This document shows positions 42,666 to 51,688 of a stretch of 64,000 bases of DNA, piece by piece. Position numbers and translations under genes: made by a program. The DNA is taken from NCBI GenBank assembly GCA_964601265.1, contig CAZRMT010000001.1, forward strand, positions 35,718 to 99,717, written 5' to 3'. The stretch is from UBA4675 sp964601265 (GTDB taxonomy: Bacteria; Bacillota; Clostridia; Christensenellales; Borkfalkiaceae). The notes beneath the pieces were generated by a model, which was given only the letters and a program-made list of their open reading frames with translations, did not search any database and was not told where the DNA came from. How positions within the stretch are numbered: the stretch's first letter is position 1; each line of letters begins with the position of its first letter.

Positions 42666-43807
42666 AAAAATGCTTTGTATTGTTAATATTATTATTGTTT
42701 GTTCTTGTTTTTACGGGAGAAAAACAAGTGCAAGCGGAAACAAAAAACGAAAAAGCGATTGATTATACTGAAATAATCGACGGATTAGAGCTTGACGAAA
42801 TTTCGTCTGTTTTTCAAGACGAAACTTATTATAACTCTATTAGCGGTGAAACGTTTTCCGAAAAAATTAAAAATCTAATATACGGTAGCGAAGAAGTTGA
42901 CTTTTTTAAATTCATAACGTCGTTATTCGTTGACGAAATAAAAAATATTATTCCGTTGCTCGGCGTATTATTAGTCGTTTCGATTTTGGGAGGAATGAAA
43001 GATTTAGTTAAGTCTGAAAAGGGCAAAATGTCCGATATGAGCTATTTCGCCGTATATCTAATAAACGTATCGCTTTTGGCAATTGTTTTTGCTCAAGTAA
43101 CTATAGAGGTAAATAAATGTATAAAAAAAATTTCAGCTCAGTCAGAGGCGATATTTCCGATAATATTGTCTTTAATGAGCTTTTCAAAACAATCTGCGGG
43201 AGTTGCCGTATTTAGCCCCGCTTTACCTATAATTGCAGTAATTACCGATAAAATTATAGTTGGAATAATGTTTCCGTTGATTACGGGAATGACGGTTTCC
43301 ACAATGTTATCGAATTTATCCGACAACGTTAAACTTGGTAAATTTAACGAACTGCTATCTACTTCTTTTAAGTGGATTATGGGAATAGTTTTAGGCGTTT
43401 TTACTCTTTTTATGACGATAAAAGGATTATGTGCAGATAAAACGGACGGCGTAAGTAGGTTCGCTTTAAAATATTTAACGGGTTCGGTACCTATCGTCGG
43501 TGGTTTTTTAAAAGACAGCGCAAACGTTTTCGTTTTGTCGTCTTTGGTTGTAAAAAATACGTTAGGAAAATTTTTTTTGTTTTCCGTTTTTTTTGAAATA
43601 ATAAAGCCTCTAATTACGCTAATAGCATTAAACTTTTTATTAAAGTTAATTGCAAGCGTGTCCGAGCCTTTTTCGGACGGAAAAATTGTTAATTTACAAA
43701 GTGGTATCGCAAAAAGTTTTTCATACTATATAGGGGTGGTTTTAATGGTGTTTTTTATATATTTCGTTATGATTACTTTGTGTATAATTTCGGGCGGAGT
43801 GACGTGA
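42662..43807 (+). CDS. spoIIIAE: Stage III sporulation protein AE
   Basis: 381 residues. A signal peptide (MKKCFVLLILLLFVLVF... ending in QAE) precedes a soluble part and then a large multi-helix membrane domain (FFKFITSLFVDEI, IFPIILSLMSFSKQSAG, TGSVPIVGGFLKD). This is the largest membrane component of the spoIIIA complex. GTGA overlap with spoIIIAF shows tight coupling. Confidence 0.93.
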   Translation: MKKCFVLLILLLFVLVFTGEKQVQAETKNEKAIDYTEIIDGLELDEISSVFQDETYYNSISGETFSEKIKNLIYGSEEVDFFKFITSLFVDEIKNIIPLLGVLLVVSILGGMKDLVKSEKGKMSDMSYFAVYLINVSLLAIVFAQVTIEVNKCIKKISAQSEAIFPIILSLMSFSKQSAGVAVFSPALPIIAVITDKIIVGIMFPLITGMTVSTMLSNLSDNVKLGKFNELLSTSFKWIMGIVLGVFTLFMTIKGLCADKTDGVSRFALKYLTGSVPIVGGFLKDSANVFVLSSLVVKNTLGKFFLFSVFFEIIKPLITLIALNFLLKLIASVSEPFSDGKIVNLQSGIAKSFSYYIGVVLMVFFIYFVMITLCIISGGVT

Positions 43808-44238
43808 AAGAGTTATTTTTAAGCTTAATATTTTTTTCGATAATTATTACGATTTTATCATTAATCGTACCAAACGGAAGGATGAAAAAGAGTTCTATGT
43901 GCGCAATATCTTTTATTGTTTCGTTGATAATGATAAATTTTTTCGTTTCGTTTGCAAACGGCGATATAAAATACGAGGAGACGACGTATGAAGAAAACGA
44001 AATGAAATATCAAGAAAAAATATTGATTTTTGTGTGTGATTCGTACTTAAAGGAAAACGGAATAAATTCTGAATTAATCAGCATAGAATTAAGTGAAGAT
44101 AATTACGTATTAACTATAAAAAAAATAAGTATAAAAAATCCGCAAAACGAACTCGGAGAATATTCCGAAAAAGAAGTAACGGAAAAACTGTGCAACTATT
44201 TTAACGTTGAAAAAGAACAAATTTATGTTTATGAATAA
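43804..44238 (+). CDS. spoIIIAF: Stage III sporulation protein AF
   Basis: 144 residues from GTG 43804, which overlaps the spoIIIAE stop (GTGA) and has GGAG four bases before it; the earlier in-frame GTG at 43780 lacks a binding site. Two N-terminal membrane helices precede a small alpha/beta domain (LISIELSEDNYVLTIKKISI) of the ring-building type found in several SpoIIIA proteins. Moderate divergence; placement supports the call. Confidence 0.87.
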   Translation: MKELFLSLIFFSIIITILSLIVPNGRMKKSSMCAISFIVSLIMINFFVSFANGDIKYEETTYEENEMKYQEKILIFVCDSYLKENGINSELISIELSEDNYVLTIKKISIKNPQNELGEYSEKEVTEKLCNYFNVEKEQIYVYE

Positions 44239-44728
44239 AGAGAAAAAGAAAGGTGTCATAAAAAAAATAAAAAAAGAATATATTATTGTAGCGATTCTGT
44301 GTGTAATAGCCGTTTATTTTGTTTTTTCTTTAAGCGATTCGTTAAAAGGGAAAAACGTCAATAAGGAAAGCACGACGGAAAAAGATTATGCAACCGTTTT
44401 GGAGAATAAGCTTACGGAAGCATTGTCAAAAGTTGACGGAATAGGAAACGTTACCGTAAAAATTTCTCTTGCCGGAACGGTTGAAAAGGTTTACGTTACA
44501 AACGAAACCGTTACGGAAACTTCTTCGAGTAAAACAATAAAAACCGAAAACGTTTTAGTCGGAGGACAATTAGTGGAAAACGGAGAGGTTTATCCGGACA
44601 TAATAGGAATTTTAATAGTGTCTTCAGGAGCGAAAAATATAACGGTTAGACAAAACATTATGGATGCCGTTGTAACTTTTTTAAACGTTGACTCTTCAAA
44701 GGTTATAATTTTAAACGGGAAAAAATAA
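44231..44728 (+). CDS. spoIIIAG: Stage III sporulation protein AG
   Basis: 165 residues if started at ATG 44231; in-frame ATG 44225 and TTG 44207 are alternatives, and no clear ribosome binding site decides. One membrane helix (about 18-36) follows a very basic N-terminus (NKEKKKGVIKKIKKEY). The outer part contains LSKVDGIGNVTVKISL and the C-terminal DAVVTFLNVDSSKVIIL, a ring-building motif. SpoIIIAG forms a large ring between mother cell and forespore. Confidence 0.87.
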   Translation: MNKEKKKGVIKKIKKEYIIVAILCVIAVYFVFSLSDSLKGKNVNKESTTEKDYATVLENKLTEALSKVDGIGNVTVKISLAGTVEKVYVTNETVTETSSSKTIKTENVLVGGQLVENGEVYPDIIGILIVSSGAKNITVRQNIMDAVVTFLNVDSSKVIILNGKK

Positions 44729-44750
44729 AAAAATATAAAGAGGTATCATT

Positions 44751-45224
44751 ATGTCAAAAAAGAAAAAAATTATTGTTTTATCTTGCATGATTGCATTGCT
44801 TGCCGTAACTGCCGTGTTTAATTTTATATTAACGGATACGTCGGTTAAAGAAACGTCGGTTTCGACAGCCGATTATTTTGTGGAATATAAAACCGAAAGG
44901 GCGACTACGAGAAATGAAGAAATTTTACAATTAAACGAAATAATTGAAAACGAAAGTACTACTTTAGAAGCAAAAAGCGACGCTTTAACTATGAAACTAA
45001 AACTCACCAGCGCAATGGAAAACGAGTTGATGCTAGAATATTTGTTAAAAACTCAAGGATTTTCAAACGTTGCCGTAACTTGCGGAACGACGACTAACAG
45101 CGTAAACGTTATTGTGGCTAATTCCGAATTGTCGCAAGAGGACGCTGTAAAAATTTATTCTATAATAGTCGGTCAAATGAACGTTACGCCCGAAAACGTA
45201 AATATTATTCCGATGAGCGTATAA
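44751..45224 (+). CDS. spoIIIAH: Stage III sporulation protein AH
   Basis: 157 residues. One N-terminal membrane helix (about 6-26), a charged coiled region, and a C-terminal ring-building domain (LLKTQGFSNVAVTC, SQEDAVKIYSIIVGQ). SpoIIIAH meets forespore SpoIIQ across the two membranes. AAAGAGG precedes the ATG. Last gene of the operon; its terminator lies about 150 bases on. Confidence 0.9.
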   Translation: MSKKKKIIVLSCMIALLAVTAVFNFILTDTSVKETSVSTADYFVEYKTERATTRNEEILQLNEIIENESTTLEAKSDALTMKLKLTSAMENELMLEYLLKTQGFSNVAVTCGTTTNSVNVIVANSELSQEDAVKIYSIIVGQMNVTPENVNIIPMSV

Positions 45225-45374
45225 TACAAATTAAAACACTGAAAGACGAATGTTAAAATATCTTTTAAAGGTTACTTGTTTATAAAAATATCATATCGTA
45301 AAACTATGTTAAAAAAACAAATTGTATTCTTATTTTTTCTTTGAATTAGCAAAAAAAGTTAATAAATTTTTTTT

Positions 45375-45401
45375 CGCCCGTGCGTACGGGCGTTTTTTTT
45401 T
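45375..45401 (+). terminator. Intrinsic terminator after spoIIIAH
   Basis: GC-rich arms CGCCCGT (45375-45381) and ACGGGCG (45386-45392) around GCGT, followed by a run of nine or so T. The rest of the 45225-45521 gap holds only AT-rich sequence without a supported gene, then the yqhY promoter. Confidence 0.88.
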
Positions 45402-45443
45402 ATTAAATTAATTCAAACGAACGTATTTATTTTTATAAATAAC

Positions 45444-45473
45444 TTGTTAATTTTAGATGATTTATGGTATAAT
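45444..45473 (+). promoter_or_regulatory. Sigma-A promoter (extended -10) of yqhY-nusB unit
   Basis: TTGTTA (45444-45449), 18-bp spacer, TATAAT (45468-45473) with TGG directly before it, an extended -10. About 45 bases separate it from the yqhY ATG. Confidence 0.7.
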
Positions 45474-45521
45474 TATACAAAAAGAATGAATAAACCTTTA
45501 ATCGGGTAAAAAGGAGAAACT

Positions 45522-45878
45522 ATGTCGAAAAAAAGTATGCACGTAAACGATAGCATAAATGAAAACGGTAAAGTAGTATACAACGAAGAAATTCTTAAAA
45601 GCATCGTCGGGTTGTCCGTTGCCAATACCGAGGGCGTAAAGGTAAAATATAAAAGTAAAGATAAGGAAAAACTTGACGGAGTTAGAATTACCGTAAAGCC
45701 CGACGGAATTTACGTCGACGTTACGGTAAATATGTTTTACGGGGTAAATATTCCCGAAGTCTCTTACTTTATTCAACAAAGCATAAAGCATAACGTAGAA
45801 ACTATGTCTAAATACAAAATAGTAAAAGTAGACGTTCATGTCGATAACGTTGTTTTTAAAGAAGAGGTCGGTGTTTAA
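45522..45878 (+). CDS. Asp23/Gls24-family envelope-stress protein (YqhY type)
   Basis: 118 residues, Asp23 family: YNEEILKSIVGLSVANTEGV and VDVTVNMFYGVNIPEV. In B. subtilis the same position before nusB is held by yqhY, which is linked to control of acetyl-CoA carboxylase and fatty acid synthesis. The accBC genes that usually precede it are absent here. AAGGAGAA lies before the ATG. Confidence 0.88.
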   Translation: MSKKSMHVNDSINENGKVVYNEEILKSIVGLSVANTEGVKVKYKSKDKEKLDGVRITVKPDGIYVDVTVNMFYGVNIPEVSYFIQQSIKHNVETMSKYKIVKVDVHVDNVVFKEEVGV

Positions 45879-45882
45879 TTTT

Positions 45883-46278
45883 ATGAGAAGAGATTGTAGA
45901 GAAATTGCTTTTAAAAAAATTTTTTCCGATATCTTTGCTGAAGAAAACAGTATTAATGAAGATATTTTTGAGTTTAACAAATTAAAAGACGACGATAGAG
46001 AATATGCTCTAAAATTAATTGAAACTGTAGAAAGCAATTATGAGTTTTTAAGTAAAGAAATCGAGAGAATATCTATAAATTTTCATTCTGACAGAATATT
46101 TAACGTTGATAAAGCGATTTTATTGGTTGCTATGGCAGAAATGAAATTCATAGACGACGTTCCGTCCGTTGTATCAATAAAAGAAGCGATAGAACTAGTG
46201 AAAAAGTATTCTCAAGAGGGAAACGTTGTTTTTATCAACGGAATGTTGGCTAAATTTAAGCAGGATTCGGGGATATGA
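45883..46278 (+). CDS. nusB: Transcription antitermination factor NusB
   Basis: 131 residues from ATG 45883, which gives the family start MRRDCREIAFKKIF; an earlier in-frame start at 45838 would overlap yqhY by 41 bases. The all-helical NusB pattern ends ILLVAMAEMKF and KEAIELVKKYSQE. NusB binds boxA RNA with NusE/S10 for rRNA antitermination. Its stop overlaps the folD start. Confidence 0.92.
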   Translation: MRRDCREIAFKKIFSDIFAEENSINEDIFEFNKLKDDDREYALKLIETVESNYEFLSKEIERISINFHSDRIFNVDKAILLVAMAEMKFIDDVPSVVSIKEAIELVKKYSQEGNVVFINGMLAKFKQDSGI

Positions 46279-47129
46279 TGGGCGAGATATTAGACGGAAA
46301 AAAACTTTCGGAAGAAATAAAAAGCAATATAAAAAACGAATTAACCGAAATATATGCAAAAACGGATAAACGGTGTAAATTAGCCGTCGTTATGATAGGC
46401 GACGACCCTGCAAGCGCAATATACGTTAGAAACAAAATAAAGGGTTGCGAACAGTGTTTAATAGAGTCCGTTTCTGTAAAATTAGATGCGAATATCACTG
46501 AAAAAGAAGTGGAAAAAGCGATATTAAACCTTGTGAATTCTGACGTAAACGGGATACTTATTCAGCTTCCTATTCCAAAACATTTAGACGAAAAGAAATT
46601 ATTGTCGTTAATTCCTCTTGAAAAGGACGTGGACGGTTTTTCGGAACAAAACGTCGGGAGATTGGTTTTAGGGGAGGATTGCTTGCTTTCTTGCACGCCT
46701 AACGGTGTTATTGAACTTCTTAAAAAGTATAAAATATCGATGAAGGGGAAAAACGCCGTCGTTATCGGAAGAAGTAATATTGTAGGTAAGCCTATGAGTT
46801 TGCTTTTATTACGTGAAAATTGTACCGTTACGGTTTGCCACAGTAAAACCGAAGATATTTCTTTTTACACTAAAAACGCAGATATTATAGTCGTTGCAAT
46901 AGGTAAAGCTAAATTTTTAAAGGGAAATATGATAAAGCAAGGCGCTGTAATCGTTGACGTAGGAATGGATAGAGACGAAAACGGAAAACTTTGCGGGGAC
47001 GTTGATTTTGACGAATGTAGTAAAAAGGCTTCTTATATAACGCCCGTTCCCGGAGGCGTTGGACCTATGACCATAGCGATGCTTTTAAAAAACACGTTAA
47101 AAGCTTTTAAAAAGAAATATGAGTTATAA
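46275..47129 (+). CDS. folD: Bifunctional methylenetetrahydrofolate dehydrogenase/cyclohydrolase FolD
   Basis: 284 residues. YVRNKIKGCEQ (active-site Tyr and Lys), QLPIPKHLD, the NADP site VVIGRSNIVGKPMSLLL, and PVPGGVGPMTIAMLL are present. FolD interconverts one-carbon tetrahydrofolate units. Two ATG codons, 46275 and 46278, are possible; GGGGA suits the second slightly better. It overlaps ispA by 11 bases. Confidence 0.95.
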   Translation: MMGEILDGKKLSEEIKSNIKNELTEIYAKTDKRCKLAVVMIGDDPASAIYVRNKIKGCEQCLIESVSVKLDANITEKEVEKAILNLVNSDVNGILIQLPIPKHLDEKKLLSLIPLEKDVDGFSEQNVGRLVLGEDCLLSCTPNGVIELLKKYKISMKGKNAVVIGRSNIVGKPMSLLLLRENCTVTVCHSKTEDISFYTKNADIIVVAIGKAKFLKGNMIKQGAVIVDVGMDRDENGKLCGDVDFDECSKKASYITPVPGGVGPMTIAMLLKNTLKAFKKKYEL

Positions 47130-47976
47130 CGAAAAACAATTAAGAGATATTTTTGAGAATTATTTATCGGCGGTTTTATCGGAATTAGACGACGATTTGC
47201 CTTCTCAAACCGTAAGATACGTGTTGTCGAACGGAGGAAAACGAATTAGGCCCGTACTGTGTCTTATGGTTGCCGAAACTTTAAACGTCGATTTTGATAA
47301 AGTGCTTCCTTTTGCGTGCTCGTTAGAAATAATTCATAATTCCAGTCTTGTACACGACGATTTACCTGCCATAGACAATGACGATTTTAGACGTGGAAAA
47401 CTTTCGTGTCACAAAAAATTCGGAGAAAGCTCGGCTATTTTGTGCGGTGACGTTTTATTAAATTTTGCGTATGAACACGCTTTAAAAAACATATCCGATA
47501 TGCAAGGTGTTAAATGTCTTGAAACCATAGCTAAATATAGCGGTATAAAAGGCATGTTGGGCGGACAGTTTAAAGACGTTTTTGCTGAAAAAAACGGGTT
47601 AGAAAGTAAAGAGTTGCTAAATGAGATAGAAGTAATGAAAACCGCAAAATTGATTACGGCTTCCGTTTTAATTCCGACTTTTTTTACTGAAGATAACCAT
47701 TTCGAACAGTTGAAGTTATACGGATTAAATTTAGGCGTGGCGTTCCAAATCGTTGACGACGTGCTTGACGAGATAGGTGACGAAAGCCTTATGGGTAAAA
47801 CGTTAGGTAAAGACGTTAAAAGCGGGAAGTTGACCAGCGTTAAGGCAATAGGTTTGGAAGAATCAAAGAAAAAGGCTGTAGAGTTAACGCAAAATGCTAT
47901 AGATTCGATTTCTAATATTAAAGGGTGCGAGTCGTTAAAGGCTTTTGCCATAAAACTTTGCGATAGAATATACTGA
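47119..47976 (+). CDS. ispA: Farnesyl/geranyl diphosphate synthase IspA
   Basis: 285-residue polyprenyl synthase. The first Asp-rich motif is HDDLPAIDND, the second DDVLDEIGD, with GGKRIRP for diphosphate binding. It joins IPP and DMAPP into C15 (or C20) chains. In many clostridia dxs follows ispA; here ispA runs straight into tlyA with a shared base (TGATG). Confidence 0.94.
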   Translation: MSYNEKQLRDIFENYLSAVLSELDDDLPSQTVRYVLSNGGKRIRPVLCLMVAETLNVDFDKVLPFACSLEIIHNSSLVHDDLPAIDNDDFRRGKLSCHKKFGESSAILCGDVLLNFAYEHALKNISDMQGVKCLETIAKYSGIKGMLGGQFKDVFAEKNGLESKELLNEIEVMKTAKLITASVLIPTFFTEDNHFEQLKLYGLNLGVAFQIVDDVLDEIGDESLMGKTLGKDVKSGKLTSVKAIGLEESKKKAVELTQNAIDSISNIKGCESLKAFAIKLCDRIY

Positions 47977-48746
47977 TGAGGCTTGATAAATATTTATACG
48001 TAAACGGATACAGCGAAAGTAGAAATAGAGCGGTTATTTTAATAGAAAAAAACAGGGTAACTGTAAACGGAAAAATCGAGAAAGCTTCTTATGAGGTTAA
48101 AGACGGAGACGTAGTAGAGGTTTCAAAGCCGATAGAATACGTTTCTATGGGCGGATATAAACTTGAAAAAGCCTTAAAGGACTTTGATTGCTCGGTAAAA
48201 GAAAAAATATGTTTGGACGTCGGGTGTAGTACGGGTGGATTTACCCAAGCCTTGCTTATGGGGAACGCAAAAAAGGTTTATGCGGTTGACGTAAATACTT
48301 CCTTATTAGACGAGAAAATTTTGAACGATAAAAGAGTTGAGTCCATTACTCTAAACGCAAGAAATTTATCTTATGACACGTTTATCGTTAAGCCGGAAAT
48401 TGCCGTTGCCGATTGTAGTTTTATATCTTTAAAGTATATTTTAGAACCGATTTCAAGAGCCGTGGACGATAACGGAGAAATTATTTGTTTAATCAAACCG
48501 CAGTTTGAATGTGGAGAAAAAGCTTTAAACAAAAAAGGTATTTTAAAAGATAAAAAACTTTTGTATAAAATTTGCTACGAATTGCGTGATTTTTGTTTAG
48601 ATAAATTACTTTATCCGATTGATTTTACTTTTGCTCCTATCAGAGCGGATAAAAACGTTGAATTTTTTTTCAGGCTAAGCAAACTTGTTGCAAAGCCGAT
48701 AGATTACGAATATATAAAGGAAATTATTGATAAGTCGAAATTATGA
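47976..48746 (+). CDS. tlyA: TlyA-family rRNA methyltransferase
   Basis: 256 residues: an S4 RNA-binding domain (MRLDKYLYVNGYSESR, RVTVNGK) then an FtsJ-like methyltransferase (LDVGCSTGGFTQALL, VADCSFISLK). TlyA proteins O-methylate ribosomal RNA cytidines. Older databases call it hemolysin A. It sits between ispA and nadK, a common clostridial order, with 4-base overlap into nadK. Confidence 0.92.
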   Translation: MRLDKYLYVNGYSESRNRAVILIEKNRVTVNGKIEKASYEVKDGDVVEVSKPIEYVSMGGYKLEKALKDFDCSVKEKICLDVGCSTGGFTQALLMGNAKKVYAVDVNTSLLDEKILNDKRVESITLNARNLSYDTFIVKPEIAVADCSFISLKYILEPISRAVDDNGEIICLIKPQFECGEKALNKKGILKDKKLLYKICYELRDFCLDKLLYPIDFTFAPIRADKNVEFFFRLSKLVAKPIDYEYIKEIIDKSKL

Positions 48747-49552
48747 AAATAGGTTTATTTATAAATGAATCAAGTTGCTTATCAAAAGAAACTTGTTGTA
48801 AATTTAAAAACGTTTTAAAAGAACACGACGTAGATTTTATCGACGTTAATCTTTCTTGTGAAGAAAAATGTGATTATTTGGTTGTGTTCGGCGGGGACGG
48901 AACGGTTGTAAAATGCGTGCCGTACGCCGTTCGTTACGACGTGCCCGTCGTGGTAATAAACACGGGAACTTTCGGGTTTTTATCCGATTTTACTCCCGAA
49001 CAACTGACCGAGGTTTTTAGCGAATTGACGAGTAACCCTTGTTATACGGAGAAAACTTTATTAAAAGTCGAGCATAACGGTAAAAGTAAATTGTGTTTAA
49101 ACGACGTTGTTATTCAAAGAAAACCGAAAGACGAATTGGTTAGCGAAGTTATAAAGCTTGAAATCTCGTTAAACAATGAAAAAATAGATAATTTTTTTGC
49201 AGACGGTGTAATTATTTCCACGCCAACCGGTTCAACTGCGTATTCTCTGTCTGCGGGCGGGGCGATACTGATACCCGATGTGTCTGCCTTTATCATTACT
49301 CCCGTTTGTTCACATTCTTTTATATCCAGACCGATAGTTTACGACGATAAATCGGTTTTAAAAATAAAGTCGATTGATAAGGACAGAAGTTCTGCAGTTT
49401 ACGGTGACGGAAGATATTTTTCCGACGTTGACGATAATGAAATAATTATTTCAAAAAGCAGTCAAACGTTTAAATTGATAAAATTTAAAAAAGAATTTTT
49501 TTATAAATTAAGTAGAAAATTTAATAGGGTGATAAGTAATGAAAAAAGCTGA
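48743..49552 (+). CDS. nadK: NAD kinase
   Basis: 269 residues. FGGDGTVVK, NTGTFGFLSDF and ADGVIISTPTGSTAYSLSAGG identify ATP-NAD kinase, which makes NADP. It overlaps tlyA (ATGA) and argR. Confidence 0.94.
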   Translation: MKIGLFINESSCLSKETCCKFKNVLKEHDVDFIDVNLSCEEKCDYLVVFGGDGTVVKCVPYAVRYDVPVVVINTGTFGFLSDFTPEQLTEVFSELTSNPCYTEKTLLKVEHNGKSKLCLNDVVIQRKPKDELVSEVIKLEISLNNEKIDNFFADGVIISTPTGSTAYSLSAGGAILIPDVSAFIITPVCSHSFISRPIVYDDKSVLKIKSIDKDRSSAVYGDGRYFSDVDDNEIIISKSSQTFKLIKFKKEFFYKLSRKFNRVISNEKS

Positions 49553-49976
49553 AAGACAAGAAATTTTATTGAAAATAATAGACGAGTACGAGTTCGACAC
49601 GCAAAACGATTTAGTCGACAAATTAAACTCTTTGGGATTGGAAGTTACGCAAGCTACCGTTTCAAGAGATATAAACGAGTTAAATATAGTAAAAGTTAAC
49701 GGAAAACAAAAAAGATATAGATACGCATTAAATTCTTCCGAAACATCTACTTCCTCGGTTTATAAAAAAGTGGTCGAATCTATTACTTGCGCACAAAATT
49801 TAATAGTTGTAAAAACTCACGAAGGTAATGCTAATGCCGTTGCATCTTTTATAGATAAAAAGCATATAGACGGGGTTTTAGGAAGTTTAGCGGGTGACGA
49901 TAACTTATTGATAGTAACGGCGGATAATTCAACTGCCGAAAGAGTAAAGGAAACTTTAGATTATATTTTAAAATGA
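49539..49976 (+). CDS. argR: Arginine repressor ArgR/AhrC
   Basis: 145 residues: an N-terminal winged helix (QNDLVDKLNSLGLEVTQATV, SRDINEL) and a C-terminal hexamer domain (KTHEGNANAVASFIDK, LGSLAGDDNLLI) that binds arginine. It regulates arginine genes elsewhere. AATAGGGTGA precedes the ATG within nadK. It overlaps recN by 4 bases. Confidence 0.94.
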   Translation: MKKAERQEILLKIIDEYEFDTQNDLVDKLNSLGLEVTQATVSRDINELNIVKVNGKQKRYRYALNSSETSTSSVYKKVVESITCAQNLIVVKTHEGNANAVASFIDKKHIDGVLGSLAGDDNLLIVTADNSTAERVKETLDYILK

Positions 49977-51652
49977 TACGAAAAATTTTTATAAAAAATT
50001 TTGCTTTAATCGATAATACCGAAATTGAATTCGACGAAGGGTTAAACGTTTTGTCGGGTGAAACGGGAAGCGGAAAATCAATCATCATAGACGCCATAAA
50101 TTTTGCACTAGGCGCAAAAGCGGATAGAAGCTGTATAAGATACGGTGCAAGCGAATGTGTCGTCACCGTTAATTTTTTAATTGACAACGACGAAGTAAAA
50201 AAAGTTTTGGACGATTTTGACGTGGAGTATGACGACGAGCTTATTGTAAAACGTAAATTTACTTTAGACGGAAAAAGTTCTATTAAGGTCAACGGAGAAA
50301 ACTTTACGGGCGGAATGTTGAAAAAAATAACGTCGTTATTAGTCGACGTACACGGTCAAAGCGAACATTATTCCTTGCTAGATAACACAAACCAGCTTAG
50401 CGTTTTGGATAAATTCTGTAAAGAAGAGTTAGATTGTTTGAAACAAAGCTTGATAGAGCCTGTGTCGGAGCTAAAAAACACGTTAAAAGATTTGAAAAGA
50501 CTAACGGTTAACTCTGACGGCGAAAGGCGTTTAGATATTTTAAAATATCAAATAGACGAAATAAAAAAAGCAAATATAAAAGACGGAGAAGAAGAAAAAC
50601 TTAGCGAAAAACGCAAGCTTATAATAAATGCGGAAAAAATAATGAGCGCATTAAACGAGGCATATTCTTTTTTAAGCGGAGACGAAAAAAGTATAGATTC
50701 TTTAATGCAAGCAGGTAGAAAAATAAGTCAAATTTCTTCTTACGGCGAAGATTATTTAAAAATAAGCGAAAGACTTGACGAGGCGTTAAGTGTAATTAAC
50801 GAGCAAGCCATAGAAATAAAAGATAAAATCGATTCGTTTGATTTTTCCGAACAAGAAGCCGATGAAATCGAGAAAAGACTTGACGAAATAAAAGAAATAA
50901 AGCGTAAATACGGTGGAAGTTACGAGGCTGTAATAAACTTTTTAGAAAAAGCGGAAAAAGAATACGAAGAAATATTAAACAGCGCTGAAATTATCGAAAA
51001 ATTAACTGTCGATAAAGAAAAATTGCAATCGAGAATTAACGTAATTTACGATGAAATCACTAAGTGTAGAAAACGAAACGCAAAAACACTTTGTGAAAAA
51101 GTTACTTCTTGTCTTAGAACGCTTGCCATGTCTAGTGCGGTGTTTGAAATAGCTTTTTCCGAAAAAGAAGACGTTTTATCGCTTAACGGCAAAGACGAAA
51201 TAGAGTTTTTGTTTTCGGCGAATAAGGGAGAACCGTTAAAAAATATGGCTAAAACTATAAGCGGTGGAGAAATGAGCCGATTTATGTTGGCTTTAAAAAG
51301 TGAAATCTCTTCGCTTGGCGGTGTTTCTACGTATATATTCGACGAGATTGACGCAGGTATTAGCGGAAACGTTGCAAACACAATGGCTAAAAAATTTGTT
51401 GAAATATCAAAAAATAAACAAATTATTGCCATTTCGCACCTAGCACAAATAACTTCTATGAGCGATGCGTCTTATCTAATTTATAAATACGAAGAAGGGG
51501 ATAAAACTTATTCTTCGATAAAGCGCTTGGATAAAGACGGAAAAATCAATGAAATTATTAGATTAATCGGCGGTGAAGCGGGCGATGAAACTGCCAAAAC
51601 ACACGCAGAAAATATGTTAAAAACGGCTAATGAATTTAAAAATACTTTTTAA
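49973..51652 (+). CDS. recN: DNA repair protein RecN
   Basis: 559-residue SMC-like ATPase: GETGSGKSIIIDAINFALG near residue 30, a coiled-coil middle, and the C-terminal signature SGGEMSRFMLALK followed by FDEIDAGISG. It acts early at double-strand breaks. The argR-recN order, and spoIVB after recN, is conserved in sporulating Firmicutes. Confidence 0.95.
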   Translation: MIRKIFIKNFALIDNTEIEFDEGLNVLSGETGSGKSIIIDAINFALGAKADRSCIRYGASECVVTVNFLIDNDEVKKVLDDFDVEYDDELIVKRKFTLDGKSSIKVNGENFTGGMLKKITSLLVDVHGQSEHYSLLDNTNQLSVLDKFCKEELDCLKQSLIEPVSELKNTLKDLKRLTVNSDGERRLDILKYQIDEIKKANIKDGEEEKLSEKRKLIINAEKIMSALNEAYSFLSGDEKSIDSLMQAGRKISQISSYGEDYLKISERLDEALSVINEQAIEIKDKIDSFDFSEQEADEIEKRLDEIKEIKRKYGGSYEAVINFLEKAEKEYEEILNSAEIIEKLTVDKEKLQSRINVIYDEITKCRKRNAKTLCEKVTSCLRTLAMSSAVFEIAFSEKEDVLSLNGKDEIEFLFSANKGEPLKNMAKTISGGEMSRFMLALKSEISSLGGVSTYIFDEIDAGISGNVANTMAKKFVEISKNKQIIAISHLAQITSMSDASYLIYKYEEGDKTYSSIKRLDKDGKINEIIRLIGGEAGDETAKTHAENMLKTANEFKNTF

Positions 51653-51688
51653 TAGTATATTTTTTCGTTAATTGCCCATAAATTTGTT

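Noticed and set aside
45270..45310. CATATCGTA with AC sixteen bases upstream, resembling a sigma-K promoter
   Set aside because: The -35 part matches only two bases, and no gene lies downstream before the terminator.
45306..45344. Mini frame encoding MLKKQIVFLFFL, like the start of a signal peptide
   Set aside because: Only 12 codons, no ribosome binding site; probably chance in AT-rich DNA.
45498..46037. 179-codon antisense frame across yqhY and nusB
   Set aside because: Covers two well-supported genes and has no start signal.
47409..47951. 180-codon open frame antisense to ispA
   Set aside because: Opposite a strongly supported prenyl synthase; no binding site or family signature.
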